64,000 nucleotides of DNA, from positions 186,001 through 250,000 of the forward strand of contig JAZKJV010002944.1 in NCBI GenBank assembly GCA_037367405.1. Direction: 5' to 3'. Of this stretch, positions 35,403 through 45,947 are shown piece by piece. The notes beneath the pieces were generated by a model. That model ran no database searches. It had not been told where the DNA came from and saw only the letters and a list, made by a program, of their open reading frames with translations. The translations under genes were made by a program, and so were the position numbers. Position 1 is the first letter of the stretch. Each line of letters begins with the position of its first letter. This stretch comes from Ottelia alismoides (Eukaryota > Streptophyta > Magnoliopsida > Alismatales > Hydrocharitaceae).

Positions 35403-36217
35403 AGACTCGCATCCCACGAGAGTGTGCTTGTGTTAGCTGACCCCGAGGTCTATGATCTATATGCTGATATCAGAGAGACTTTCTTTATGACCGATGACGA
35501 GACCCGAGAATTCCTCTCCAAGGAGGAGGACTCAAAAGGCATAGACCTTGGAGTTTCTACTTCCTGTAATTAGCGATGCGTTGATGACATCTGTGGGATT
35601 TACACGATCGATACCATTTTGCAGAGGGCTGATTCTGAGACTAGACATGACAGACATGATTCGAATACTTTCACTGATGAGTCTGTGCTTGTTCACTTAG
35701 ATTAAGATAAGACTGAAAAGGTCGAATTTGATTTGGTTGCTTTTATCCAGGAATTCAGGCCTTTTGATGAAAAAGATGATCCGGTTGAGATTCTTGAGGA
35801 CGAACATGATTCGACTACTTTCAATGATGAGTTTGTCCTTTTGGTTTTGACCTGGATGAGACCTCGCAGGATGACTCTGACTACACTTCTTCCAATGATG
35901 ATGAGTTCGTTCCTTTTCACTTCGATATCGGCGAGACACCCAAGGCCAGACCTAGCCATACTTCTTCCACTGACCCATCCATGCCTTCACATCCAAGGAC
36001 CAATGAGGACCTTCACCATGTCGACCCTGATCAGTTTGTGTCATCTGAGGACCCCGATGTCGACTTGCACCATATCAGATCTATTTCTTTAATTGTCTCG
36101 CAAGAAGGTTTGCTTTTTACCTTATTGATCCTTTGTACATCCACTCTGTTGTATATCTGTTTTTTTTCATCTTCATCCCTCTCTCGTTTTGCTCGTCTAT
36201 CCCATTCTCGTGTTTGA
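35403..36217 (+). pseudogene. TE-H acidic region with C-terminal membrane segment
   Basis: Continues the protease frame past a stop at 35400. It is Asp/Glu-rich, with loosely repeated segments DSNTFTDES, DSTTFNDEF and YTSSNDDEF. Stops lie near 35572 and 35702, with one frameshift near 35850. The last part (about 35981-36217) ends with a strongly hydrophobic stretch, LLFTLLILCTSTLLYICFF, followed by SSSSLSRFARLSHSRV and a stop. The position after protease, where pol should be, and just before the hairpin array recalls env-like frames of Athila elements. There is no sequence match I can assert. It could equally be a chance hydrophobic tail. Confidence 0.5.
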
Positions 36218-36237
36218 CTTGCTTCGGATGTACTTTA

Positions 36238-36819
36238 TCCTAAGTATGGGGGGGTGTGGACGAGCTGAGTGTTCAGTTTTTGTTTTGTTTCATCACTCTC
36301 ATTGTTGCCTATACTTAGGGCTTCTTTTACCCTAAGTATAGGGGGAGTGGTCTGTACATTTTTCTCTCTCTTCTTCCATCTTCTAATCTCTTTTGTTCTT
36401 TTCTTCTTTTCCTTTTCATTTTTTTCTACCGAAAAGGTGTCGCCCCTTGTTGTCAGTCTTCTATACTTAGTACGTACTTTTTACTAAGTATAGGGGGGTG
36501 TGCGCCCCAAGGTCTTCTATTCTTTGATCCTCTCCATTATCTCCTCTTCTTGTCTATACTTAGGGATATCTTACCCTAAGTATAGGGGGAGACAGTCTGA
36601 GTACGATCTGTTCAATCCCACCCTTGACCCTCCATGCTTTGTGTACAGTCTGCTATACTTAGGATTATTTGATCCTAAGTATAGGGGGGACGATCAACTT
36701 CTCATTCGTTCATGTCTCTATCCCTTTATTCTTTAGATTTTCCTATACTCAGTACGCATTATGTCTTCTCTTTTTCTCTCTGATCTATGAGGACATAGCT
36801 CAAGCTAAGTATAGGGGGG
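36238..36819 (+). repeat. Hairpin/polypurine array of TE-H
   Basis: An orphan right arm (36238-36253, CCTAAGTATG then seven G) is followed by hairpins at 36309-36346, 36461-36499, 36554-36590 and 36653-36690, plus a long one at 36743-36819. The core is CTATACTTAG/CTAAGTATAG followed by 5-6 G. The inner arm extensions pair within each unit but differ between units: GG/CC, TA/TA, GG/CC, GAT/ATC. The long unit has CTATACTCAG, inner ATGTCTTC and GAGGACAT, and GCTAAGTATAGGGGGG. It starts 20 bp after the last stop codon. Confidence 0.92.
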
Positions 36820-38758
36820 TCGTATATAATGCGTATATACTTGAGCATAACTCGTACTTTCGTATTTTTATTAATAAATATGGCTAAAAACACTAATTAA
36901 ATTCATTAAAATCACGTAATAAAAAGATGTTATTATTCCTCAAATTCTTTTTGTATTTACTGATTAATAAATCATGTGAAAATGTTGTTTTGCAAAATGT
37001 TTGAAAAATAGTTCGAAAATCTTTTTGTATAATCTTTTGAAAACTATTTGGAAAACATTTTGTTCAATATTTTCAACCTTTGTAAAAAAGCATTTTGTTT
37101 TGACAATTTTATTCTCTTTTTGTGAAATAAAATGTTTGAAAAACATTTTGCAAATGTTTGGAAAACATTTGCAACAAAATTTTGAAAATCTATATATACT
37201 ATTTGAAAAACCTTTTGCAAAATGATTTTCAAATGTGTGTACATGTTTGTAAAATTATTTGTAAAAAGTATTTTGGACTATAGTTTTAAAAAATTATTAA
37301 AAAACTGTTTTCAAATAAGTTTGAGGAATATATACATCACACTAAAATTCTTTACTAATACCTGTAAAATTGATCACTTACTCTTTGTAAATTCTTAAAC
37401 TCTAATTCTTGTAAATATAAGATGCATCCCTGTGTAAATATTTGTACCTAATTTTTATCCAAAAATCTTTTGTTTTAAAAAATCTCAAAAACATTTGCAA
37501 AATAAAAAATATCAAAAATATTTGAAAAATATTTTTGAAAATACCAAAAAATTGCATATGCATCATCATCATTTTTAAAAAATCCATAAAAAGTTCAAAA
37601 TATTTGAAAATTGCATCACAAAAATATTTTATGCATTCTACATAGCATTTGCATGGCATTAGCATTTTTCGGATTGAGTTTGATAGTTGAACAAGTCTAA
37701 GTAAAATCTGAAGATTGGAGCTTGGTTGGTAAAATATACCCAATAACATGAACCTTATAGGAGCTGGGATTGAGGTACTTCAGGTCTAGTTGACTTAATT
37801 CTTTGAGGATCATGAGACTTGGTTCAATGGATTCTTGACTGCCTAAGTAGAGTATTTCGGAGCACACACACGACTTTTGTTGATAATGACCTAACTTGGA
37901 CACCTACACCTTTCTCTTGGCTCAACTCAGTTGGAGTGGTGAGGAGATTGGATTTGCCGGTATGAGACACACACAAGTGGAAAAATTTGTCCTCCTCTAG
38001 GGAGGGAAGTGCACCCCAACCTGTCCGATGATGATGAGTTTTGAAGACAGGAGAGTGTGGGTTGCAATAACGCTTCAAAAGGGGGATAGTCTACTGGCTC
38101 AAGAGGGAAAACTTATGTAAATGTTGATGTAAATAGTATTTTAAAAAAACTCCAAAAAATGGACATGCTTGTATAAAAATAAAATGCCTGCCGGAGTGTA
38201 CATATGTTGTATAGAAAATGAGAAAGCTTGAGCTTCAAAGTCAAATCATGTGAGCCTACAACTGGATGACTTGACTACACTGGTCTTGCATCCTAGGATA
38301 GGTAGCTACACTGGCTACCGTCCATTCTTCTCTTCACCCCCTCCTCTTGAGCTGGTTGTCACTTGAACTTAGAAGGGAATACCTTGCTCCTCGAGGAAGG
38401 AGTTATTGGATTGGGGAATCATTAGGTTGTCATGCTGGAGAAGTCAATCTCTTTGTCATTTCAGTTGGGGAGAGCCACTATCACTTACATTGTACGAGTC
38501 AGATTCATAGTCATAAGGGTTTGCGTATGAGTTGAAGTATGCTGACCTGGCTATTGAGGAGACTTGAGCAGAGTTTTGGGATTCTTGAAGGCTATTGGAT
38601 TTCAAATCCGGTTCCCATTAAGGTTCGCCCGCACTAAAATTCCAAAGGTCCGACATAAGCTCCAAACTTTGATTTTGTGAAGATAAGTTTGATAACTAAA
38701 TTTAATCCATCTTTCTTCTTTTTCTTTTCTTTTTTTTTCTGCACTTATTGTATAAGTG
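36820..38758 (+). other. 3' noncoding region of TE-H
   Basis: 1.9 kb without coding evidence. The part 36970-37340 consists of degenerate, partly self-complementary AAAATGTTTG/CAAACATTTT segments. From about 38270 to 38560 it is colinear with TE-A (about 1930-2100). A small hairpin, CACTTAT/ATAAGTG, lies at 38742-38758. Confidence 0.7.
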
Positions 38759-38793
38759 TTTGCTAGGGACTAGCAAAGGCGAGTATAGGGGGA
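38759..38793 (+). other. Pre-LTR hairpin and polypurine tract of TE-H
   Basis: TTTGCTAG, loop GGA, CTAGCAAA (38759-38777) is a perfect 8-bp hairpin, followed by GAGTATAGGGGGA (38781-38793) and the LTR at 38794. Compared with TE-A (TTGCTCG/CGAGCAA) the stem bases have changed on both sides. Confidence 0.88.
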
Positions 38794-41384
38794 TGATGAA
38801 TCTCCGTTTCATCATCTTTGTTCTATCATTTTGGCCTTAAAAATCCTAATAAATGCGTGTAAACAACCTTAATTCTTGCATTTTATCATTCATGCATTAG
38901 TGTGTAAATACTGTATAAAATATGAGTTTTAAAGCCAAAATTATAGAATAAAGAAAAGAAAAGAAAAGAATAAAATATTGCAAATATTTTATGACCCAAA
39001 ACCCTGAGACCTAGGCATCTTGATGACTAGGTCGAGAAGGAATAAAGTAGGGGGAGATAAGGGCCAAAAATCAATAAAAATTACCTTTTATTTTATTAAT
39101 TCTTTATTCATTTTGGGACCTATTTTTAGTTCCACTTTTTATACCTCAAATAAAGAAGCTTTGTACATGAAAGTTGTAGATAATTAAATATAAAAAAATA
39201 CAAAATTTATTTCACACAAAAATAATGTACACATAAAAAGTTATGATCTGGATAAAAATCCAAAACCCCAACTTCCCAGACCCATATCTCTCAAATAAAA
39301 ACTCAAAATATATTAAAATCACCTTTAATTGTATACAATTTTTAATAATCTATTTAATGAAGGTGTTTCATATATTTTGGAGTTACGGTGTGAAAGTTAG
39401 GTTTTGGAACCCTATTGTATACTTTACCCGATTAAAATATTCATTTTATTTATTATTCATTATTTTTATAATTTTATAATTTTATAAATATTATTTATAA
39501 TATATTTATATAACAAAATTGGAATAAAAACATCAAGATAACATAGAAATAAAATACTTGTATTAAATACATAGGTAAAATACCTATATCTATACCTATA
39601 TAGACATTATCCCTATTTATTTAAATATATATAATACATAAAGAAAATAAAATAAAAATATATTTAAGTGTATAAAATTGAGTTATAAATATATAAAATA
39701 ATAAACTAAATTAATAAAATTAAAAATATAAAATAAAAATGAAACATTAAAATAAATAGACAAATATACCTATATATAGCCCCTAAAAGGTAACTTGTGA
39801 TTTTAAACCTCTAAAAAATAAAAAATCATAATAAAATAATTTAGAAATTAATAAATATTTTTCATTTTCTAACCGAAAAATAATAATTTTTTTATTATTT
39901 AATATCTATTTTCTAATCTTTTTCAGTGGCCCTTTTCCTAGTTGGTCCACGTGGACCAACCAGATGGCAAGGAGGGTTGACCCCGATCAGCTCTCTGACC
40001 CGCTGTGCCACCTTTGTCAGACCTCATTTCTCGCCATTTTTGTCGAATTCTATAGCTCGATTCTTTCACTATTTCGTGACGAGGCCTTCATGACTTTTGC
40101 TTGTCGTAGACCGATCTTACATGCCCTTGCATTTTTTCGGGGAGTGGATTACTGAGACGCCCATTGTCCCTCGTTCTTTGAGCACTCCGTCAAACTATAC
40201 AAAAAGCCACCCAACCTTCGAGCCCTAGTTTGAACCCTTTTTGCCTACACCTAACTGTTCCCTTTCGGTGCCTTGGATCGAGGATAGTGACAGCTCCTCT
40301 CCGGGCCCTTCGCGGAGTGAGTTTGGCTCGGTGAACGACGATCTCCACCCCCACCTCCGACCACTGGCCGTGAGGTATATCTGTGGCATTTCATGCCATT
40401 GAGATCCGCTTTCTCTTTATTTTTCCTACATTTTTAGCTTCACCTTAGTCTTAGGAATCGATCCGCACCTTCCGTTTCTCCTTGTATCAAATTAATCACC
40501 ATCGCCACCATCTCGCCGGAGCTTGCTCCGGCGAGCTCCTATTTCACTTCCCCAGCCCATTCCGCCCCGCTGTGGGGTTGAGGCATTTTACCCTTGACCC
40601 CTCACTTTATTTTGTAGGTCCAGGAACTGTAACACATTTGGGGCGATTTTCAGGACCGACCGATGTTCTTGGTGCTTCACGGCTCCACCGACCTCATGCG
40701 GCCACTCAGGGCTTCGCTGGAGCATTTTGAGGACCCCAACATCTTGAGGAGGACCATAGGAGCCTTCCGACCATTTTGGAGCTTCAAAGATCGCCGGAGG
40801 ATGGAGATCGAGCTCGGGGAAGCTCGCCTCATCGGGGCTGCTTCCCAGTTCATCCACCACCCTCCAGCACCGTTGGATCTGGCCGGATCTACCAGGCGTA
40901 CAGTAGCCGTCGGATCACTTAACGCCTCCATCATCAGATCTTCTCTTGAAGATATGATCTCTGCTGTCGGTTGCCGAATCGTCATCAACCGTCCGTTGCG
41001 CGCCACGTGTCTCAAGTGAAATATCCTGCACTGTTGGATCACACTTAAGGGTGGGCTTTTTGCAACTCTGCCCAGCCATTTTTGTTATTTAATTATTAAT
41101 TTATAAACTTTCCTCTGCCGCTTTAATACTTTTAATATTTAAAAAAGGCCCCTGAACTTTGCATAATTACTTTTCAGTCTTGGCCACGTCACCTCACGTG
41201 ACGCTTCACGTCAGGTGGTAATTTTATGCCAGGCCCTTAGACTTTTAGATATTATGGTTAAGTCCAGAAACATTTTTATACCGTTATAATATTTTTGGAA
41301 AAATAAGCCATGGCCGATCCCAAGCCCGAGTAAATGAGGGGGGTTACGTTAGGTAGCTGACAACCAACGTAAAACAGTCAGAGA

Positions 41385-41429
41385 CAACTTCCTAAATAAT
41401 ATTTTTTAACAATACTATTTAGGAAGTTG
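41385..41429. repeat. 19-bp inverted repeat in the TE-I 5' region
   Basis: CAACTTCCTAAATAATATT (41385-41403) and AATACTATTTAGGAAGTTG (41411-41429) pair at 18 of 19 positions around a 7-nt loop. It could be a structured 5' UTR element or a tiny foldback insertion. Confidence 0.85.
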
Positions 41430-41544
41430 CCTCATGACAATCAGATCTTTTCAACATGGATTTAAGCAAACATATAGATTTCGTTGGGGCGTTCCCTACT
41501 TGCGGCGCATTGCATCGCCCGAATGCAATGAAAAATTAGCAAGG

Positions 41545-41700
41545 GCCGCTACATCGCAGCCAGGATGCAGTTCAAAATTTGCAAGGTTTCTCGCACGAGG
41601 AACGCATGCAGGTAATTAAGGTAGTTCCGCTGCATCACCGCCCAGATGCCGTCCAAAATTTACAAGGGTTCTCGCCTAATGGACGCATGCGAGTAAAGAA
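41545..41700 (+). repeat. Two degenerate tandem units in the TE-I 5' region
   Basis: Both units run: CATCGC or CACCGCC, then GATGC, then CAAAATTTGCAAGG or CAAAATTTACAAGG, then CTCGC, GACGCATGC-like sequence and GTAA. A third, weaker copy lies near 41510. They may be promoter monomers. Confidence 0.55.
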
Positions 41701-44577
41701 GTTAGTCCAAAAGAGAGTGCAACAGAAGTTGCAGATCGGTAGTTGGAATATTGGCACTTTAACTGGAAAATTGATGGAGATAGTGGATACGATGGAAACA
41801 AGGAAGATTCATATACTATGTCTTCAAGAGACTAAATGGGTTGGAGAGAAAGCAAGGGAGATCGAGAAGACATGCTTTAAACTTTGGTATTCAGGTAAAG
41901 ATAAGGGTAGAAACGGCGTTGGAGTGGTTGTTCATAAGGATTTGAAGGACTGTGTGGTTGAGGTGCAAAGATTCGAGGATCGGATTATATTGCTAAAATT
42001 GGTGCTTGAAGAAGAAATTCTGAATATAATCTCAGTTTATGCTTCGCAAATTGGTTTAGATGAAAGGACTAAACAAGCTTTTTGGGAGGATCTAGATAAG
42101 ATTTTACAAGGAGTCCCATAAAGATAGATGATTTGCATAGGTGGAGATCTTAATAGACATGTGGGAAAAGATGCTTCAGGGTATGCTAGTGTTCATGGAG
42201 GACATGGTTTTGGGGATAGAAATGAAGAGGGAAAAGTCATCCTGGATTTTGTAATGGCATATGATCTTTTCATAGAAAACACTCTCGTCAAGAAGAGGGA
42301 GGAACATTTAATTACTTATAAGAGTGGCTCAACTAGAACACAGATAGATTACTTTGCGTTGAGGAGAAGAGATCAGTTGCGTTGTAAAAGACTGCAAAGT
42401 AATCCCAGGAGAGAGTTTGACAACCCAACATCGCTTGTTAGTCTTGGATGTGCAAATAAAAGGGATGTAAAGAAAAGGAAGGTTCCTAAGATCACTAGAG
42501 CTAGATGGTGGAATCTTCCACTAAAGCAATCGAGCTTCAAGGAGAAGGTTTTAGAAGACTTATCTTGGGATTGTAGCAGAAGCGCGGACGAGATGTGGGA
42601 GACATTAGCATCTTGTATCCGAAAGGTAGCCAAGGAGATGCTAGGCGAGTCAAAGGGCGGAACCCCAGGTCAAAAGGAAGCTTGGTAGTGGAGTGAAGGG
42701 GTGCAAGAGAAGCTAAAAATTAAAAGAGCATGCTTTAAAACTATGTCTAAGGATAGAACAGAGGAAATTGTCACAAACTACAAAATATAGAAAAAGGAAG
42801 AAAAGAAGGCTATAAGTGAAGCTAAGTCAAAAGTTTATGAAGTTTTGTATAAAAATCTTGACTCTAAGGAGGGCCAGAAGGATATATTCAGGTTGGTCAA
42901 AGCAAGAAAAAGAAAGACCAAAGACCTTTCTCAAGTGAGATGCATTAAGGACGAGGAAGGTCACGTGCTTGTTACGCAGAAGGATATAGAGACTAGATGG
43001 GAGCAGTACTTCCATAAACTTTTCATTGGGGAAGGAAATAGAGAGATCACTTTGGGTGATCTAGCTAGTAGTGAAAGTTCCTTGAATCGTGCAAGCTATA
43101 GACGGATACAAAGAAAGGAAGTAGAGGAGGCTTTGAAGGTTATGAGACCTGGGAAAGGTGTAGGATCGAATGACATCCCTGTAAAAGTTTGGAAAGTTTT
43201 AGGTGAGTGCGGTTTGACTTGGCTTACGAATCTATTCAATGTTATTTGGCGAAGCAAGAAAATATCTGAAGATTGGAGGAGGAGTATCATAGCGCCTCTT
43301 TATAAGAATAAAGGAGACATTCAAAATTATTCAAATTACAAATGTATCAAGCTGATGAGTCACACTATGAAAATTTGGGAACGTATGATCGGAAGAAGTT
43401 TGAGGCAAGTTACCAACGTAAAAGAAAATCAATTCGGATTCATGCCAGGTCACTCAACTATTGAAGCAATCCATTTGCTGAGGAGAACAATGGAGATTTA
43501 TAGAGCTAGAAAAAAGAACCTCCATATGATCTTTATTGATTTGGAGAAGGCCTATGATTTTGTCCCACGAGAGATATTGTGGAGAGTTTTGGAGAAAAGA
43601 CAAGTGCCTGTCCTATACATTAACCTCATAAAGGACATGTATGATAGAGCTTTATTTTGTGTAAGGACCCCGTCTGGGAAGACTGGCTATTTTGACATCA
43701 ACATTGGCTTACATCAAGGTTCAACTTTGAGTCCATTTCTTTTTACTTTGATTATGGACGAGTTGACATGTCACATTCAGGATGAGTTACCTTGGTGTAT
43801 GTTATTTGATGTTGATATTGTGTTGATTGACGAGACTAGAGATGGAGTAAAGGAGAAGCTTGAGGTCTGGAGATATGAGTTGGAGAGTAAAGGTTTTTGT
43901 ATAAGTAGGGCTAAGACAGAATATATGGAGTGCACCTTTGATGGAAGCAATGGTGAAGGAATCGAGGTGAAGATTGGTGATGATAACATCCAGAAGAGAG
44001 ACTCTTTCAGATGTCTGGGATCTATTTTGCAACATGATGGGGAAATTGATGGAGATGTTACTAACAGAATAAATGCAGGCTGGCTAAAGTGGAGAGGAGC
44101 CTCTGTTGTTCTCAGTGATAGGAAAATTCCTTTAAAAATTAAGGAAGTTTTACAAAGCAGCTATGAGACCTGCTGTGCTCTATGGATCTAAATGTTGGCC
44201 TGTTAACCATAGACATGTGCAGAGAATGGCTGTAGCAGGAATAAAAATGCTAAGGTGGATGTGTGGACACACACACACACACACACACACACGTAAAGAT
44301 CGGATTCAGAATGATGCAATCAGAAAGAAAGTTGGTGCTGCTCCGATCGAGGATAAAATGCGAGAAAACTGCTTAAGATGGTTTGGTCATTTGTAAAGAA
44401 GATCAGCTGATGCACCAGTTAGGAGATGCGAATGTGGGGATATTGATTCGACTAAGAGAGGGTTGGGACGGCCCAAGAAGTGTTGGAAAGAGACCACACA
44501 AAGGGATCTTTTTTTTGTGGATATAAGCTCGGGATTGACCCAAGATAGATCTGAATGGAGGCGACCCTACTTAATTG
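41579..44577 (+). pseudogene. TE-I endonuclease-reverse transcriptase (RTE type)
   Basis: One frame from 41579 to 44191 with stops at 42119, 42125, 42686 and about 42788, then a frameshift near 44165 to the last part. APE-type endonuclease: GSWNIGTLTGK, CLQETKWVGE, GGDLNRHVG, GSTRTQIDYF, with catalytic N, E, D and N visible. The later SDH box with its His is out of frame (42387-42462). RT: APLYKNKGDIQNYSNYKCIK, NQFGFMPGHST, FIDLEKAYDFVPRE, HQGSTLSPFLFTLIMDEL. The catalytic box is FDVD (43805-43816) where FADD is expected. C-terminal part: [23 protein letters not shown] with an HT expansion, [11 protein letters not shown] dead copy; the family call is firm. Confidence 0.94.
44267..44292. repeat. 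(AC)13 microsatellite inside the TE-I frame
   Basis: Thirteen AC units encode four His-Thr pairs in the motif MCGHTR-K, where relatives have a single HT. The extra 18 nt keep the frame. Confidence 0.92.
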
Positions 44578-45947
44578 TGGGAAAAGGCTTTGTTGTTAAT
44601 GTTGTTGTTGTATAATATTTTTAGAAAATTTGCATGTAAGCCCCCAGCTTTTTAGAAATTACGTTTCAGTCCTCGCCAGTCACACATGCTTATACACGTG
44701 ATTTTGGTTGTTTTGTAGGGAAGCCCTCGCAGCTTTGGTTATTTCTTATTGGTCCAGGAATATTTTTGATTATTTATAATTTTGTAGGAAAATTGCACTT
44801 TGGCCCCCAGACTATTATATATTTACAAAAATACCCCTACAAGGAGTGTATTTTTGCTTTGTTGATTGCATTTATTTCATGCATCTATAAACCTCTAAAA
44901 AACCCCCCAAAATAGCCTTAAGCTCCTGTTGCATTAAAATTTCACGCCATATTTTTATTTTACATTTTTGAAGCATTCTAATAGTTATAAAAACTCAAAA
45001 ACTTGTATTTTCATCTCTGTTTGCATTAGAAAATACATAAAAATTATAAAACCTTTTTGAAAAATTCCAAAAAATATATTTTATATTTATTTAAGTATTT
45101 TACAACTTCAAACCGAAAATCACTAAAAAATATAAAAGAAAACTCATAAAAATTAAAAAGCCCTAAAACTTTTATAAAAATATAAAAAATCATTAAAAAA
45201 TTATAAAAATATAATTTATATTTTTGAATTTTCTTTATATTATTATCTTTATATTAAAATTAATTTGGAGAATTTTTTACTCTGTTTGATATTTTTTATC
45301 TCCAATTTACCTTTGGGTATTCAATATAAACCCCTTTTTGGGTATTTTTGACTTTAAAAATCTTTAAAAATTAGCAAAAATTATTAAAAAAATCACAAAA
45401 ATAGTAAAAATTATAAAAAAACACAAATTATTATTTTATCTTCTTATTTTTGCTTATTTTATAATTTTTATATTAACCCTAGCTTACATTGTATTTATAT
45501 CCTATATATATATTTTATATTTATATTAAAAGAAAAAGAAAAATAAAAAATACAAAATATAAAAAGAAAATACAAAAATCCGAAAATTTAAAAATCAAAA
45601 TATAAAAATATAAATAAATCAAAAATAAAATAAAAAATTAAAAATTATAAAACCCACAAAAAATAACACTTACATAGGCAAATACATCACAATCATTTTT
45701 GTGCATTTTCTGCCCCGATCTACCTGCTTGTTCTCTGTGTTCGATACTCTACACATACTTGCACCTATACACATCTTTGTTGTAGAGTTATAATAAATTT
45801 TAACTCTGCAAACTTGTTTTTCATTGTTTGATCATCTGTTGTGGGTTAGTTGTTGATTAAGTGAGGTTTCGTGTGAGGTCACCTCAACAACTGTTGATTA
45901 GCCTTGTAAATTAACACGACCTCCACAAAATCTCGATTATCACATAC

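Larger units (their letters stand above)
41303..44610 (+). mobile_element. RTE-type LINE TE-I
   Basis: 3.3 kb, full-length in structure: 5' untranslated region starting near ATAAGCCATGGCCGATCCCA, one frame with endonuclease then RT, and a 3' end of GTTGTTAATGTTGTTGTTG rather than poly-A, as in plant RTE elements. Flanked by an 18-bp target duplication, TATAATATTTTTGGAAAA (41285-41302) and TATAATATTTTTAGAAAA (44611-44628). The corresponding site is single in the 5' LTR of TE-H (near 31657), which confirms insertion. It is broken by stops and by a lost RT catalytic residue. Confidence 0.95.
29166..45942 (+). mobile_element. Nonautonomous Athila/Tat-like LTR retrotransposon TE-H
   Basis: Complete element: 5' LTR (29166-32966), tRNA-Asp primer site, leader, gag-protease remnant, acidic region with a membrane segment, hairpin/PPT array, 3' noncoding region, PPT, and a 3' LTR (38794-45942) interrupted by TE-I. 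The internal region is 5.8 kb, and I see no RT, RNase H, integrase or core gag domain. It must therefore have moved with proteins from relatives, if it moved as this form. By eye the LTRs differ by roughly 9-10 percent over their first 240 bp, indicating an old insertion. Confidence 0.92.
38794..45942 (+). repeat. 3' LTR of TE-H, split by TE-I
   Basis: Matches the 5' LTR from TGATGAATCTC to CGATTATCA; the LINE occupies 41303-44610 plus an 18-bp duplication. Without it the LTR is about 3.8 kb. It is followed by CATAC, the right target duplication. The frames at 39964-40155 and 40482-41042 mirror those of the 5' LTR and are not genes. Confidence 0.94.

Noticed and set aside
36238..36819. Regularly spaced repeats considered as a CRISPR array
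   Set aside because: Units are hairpins with variable arms and irregular spacing in a plant retrotransposon; no spacers of constant length and no cas genes.
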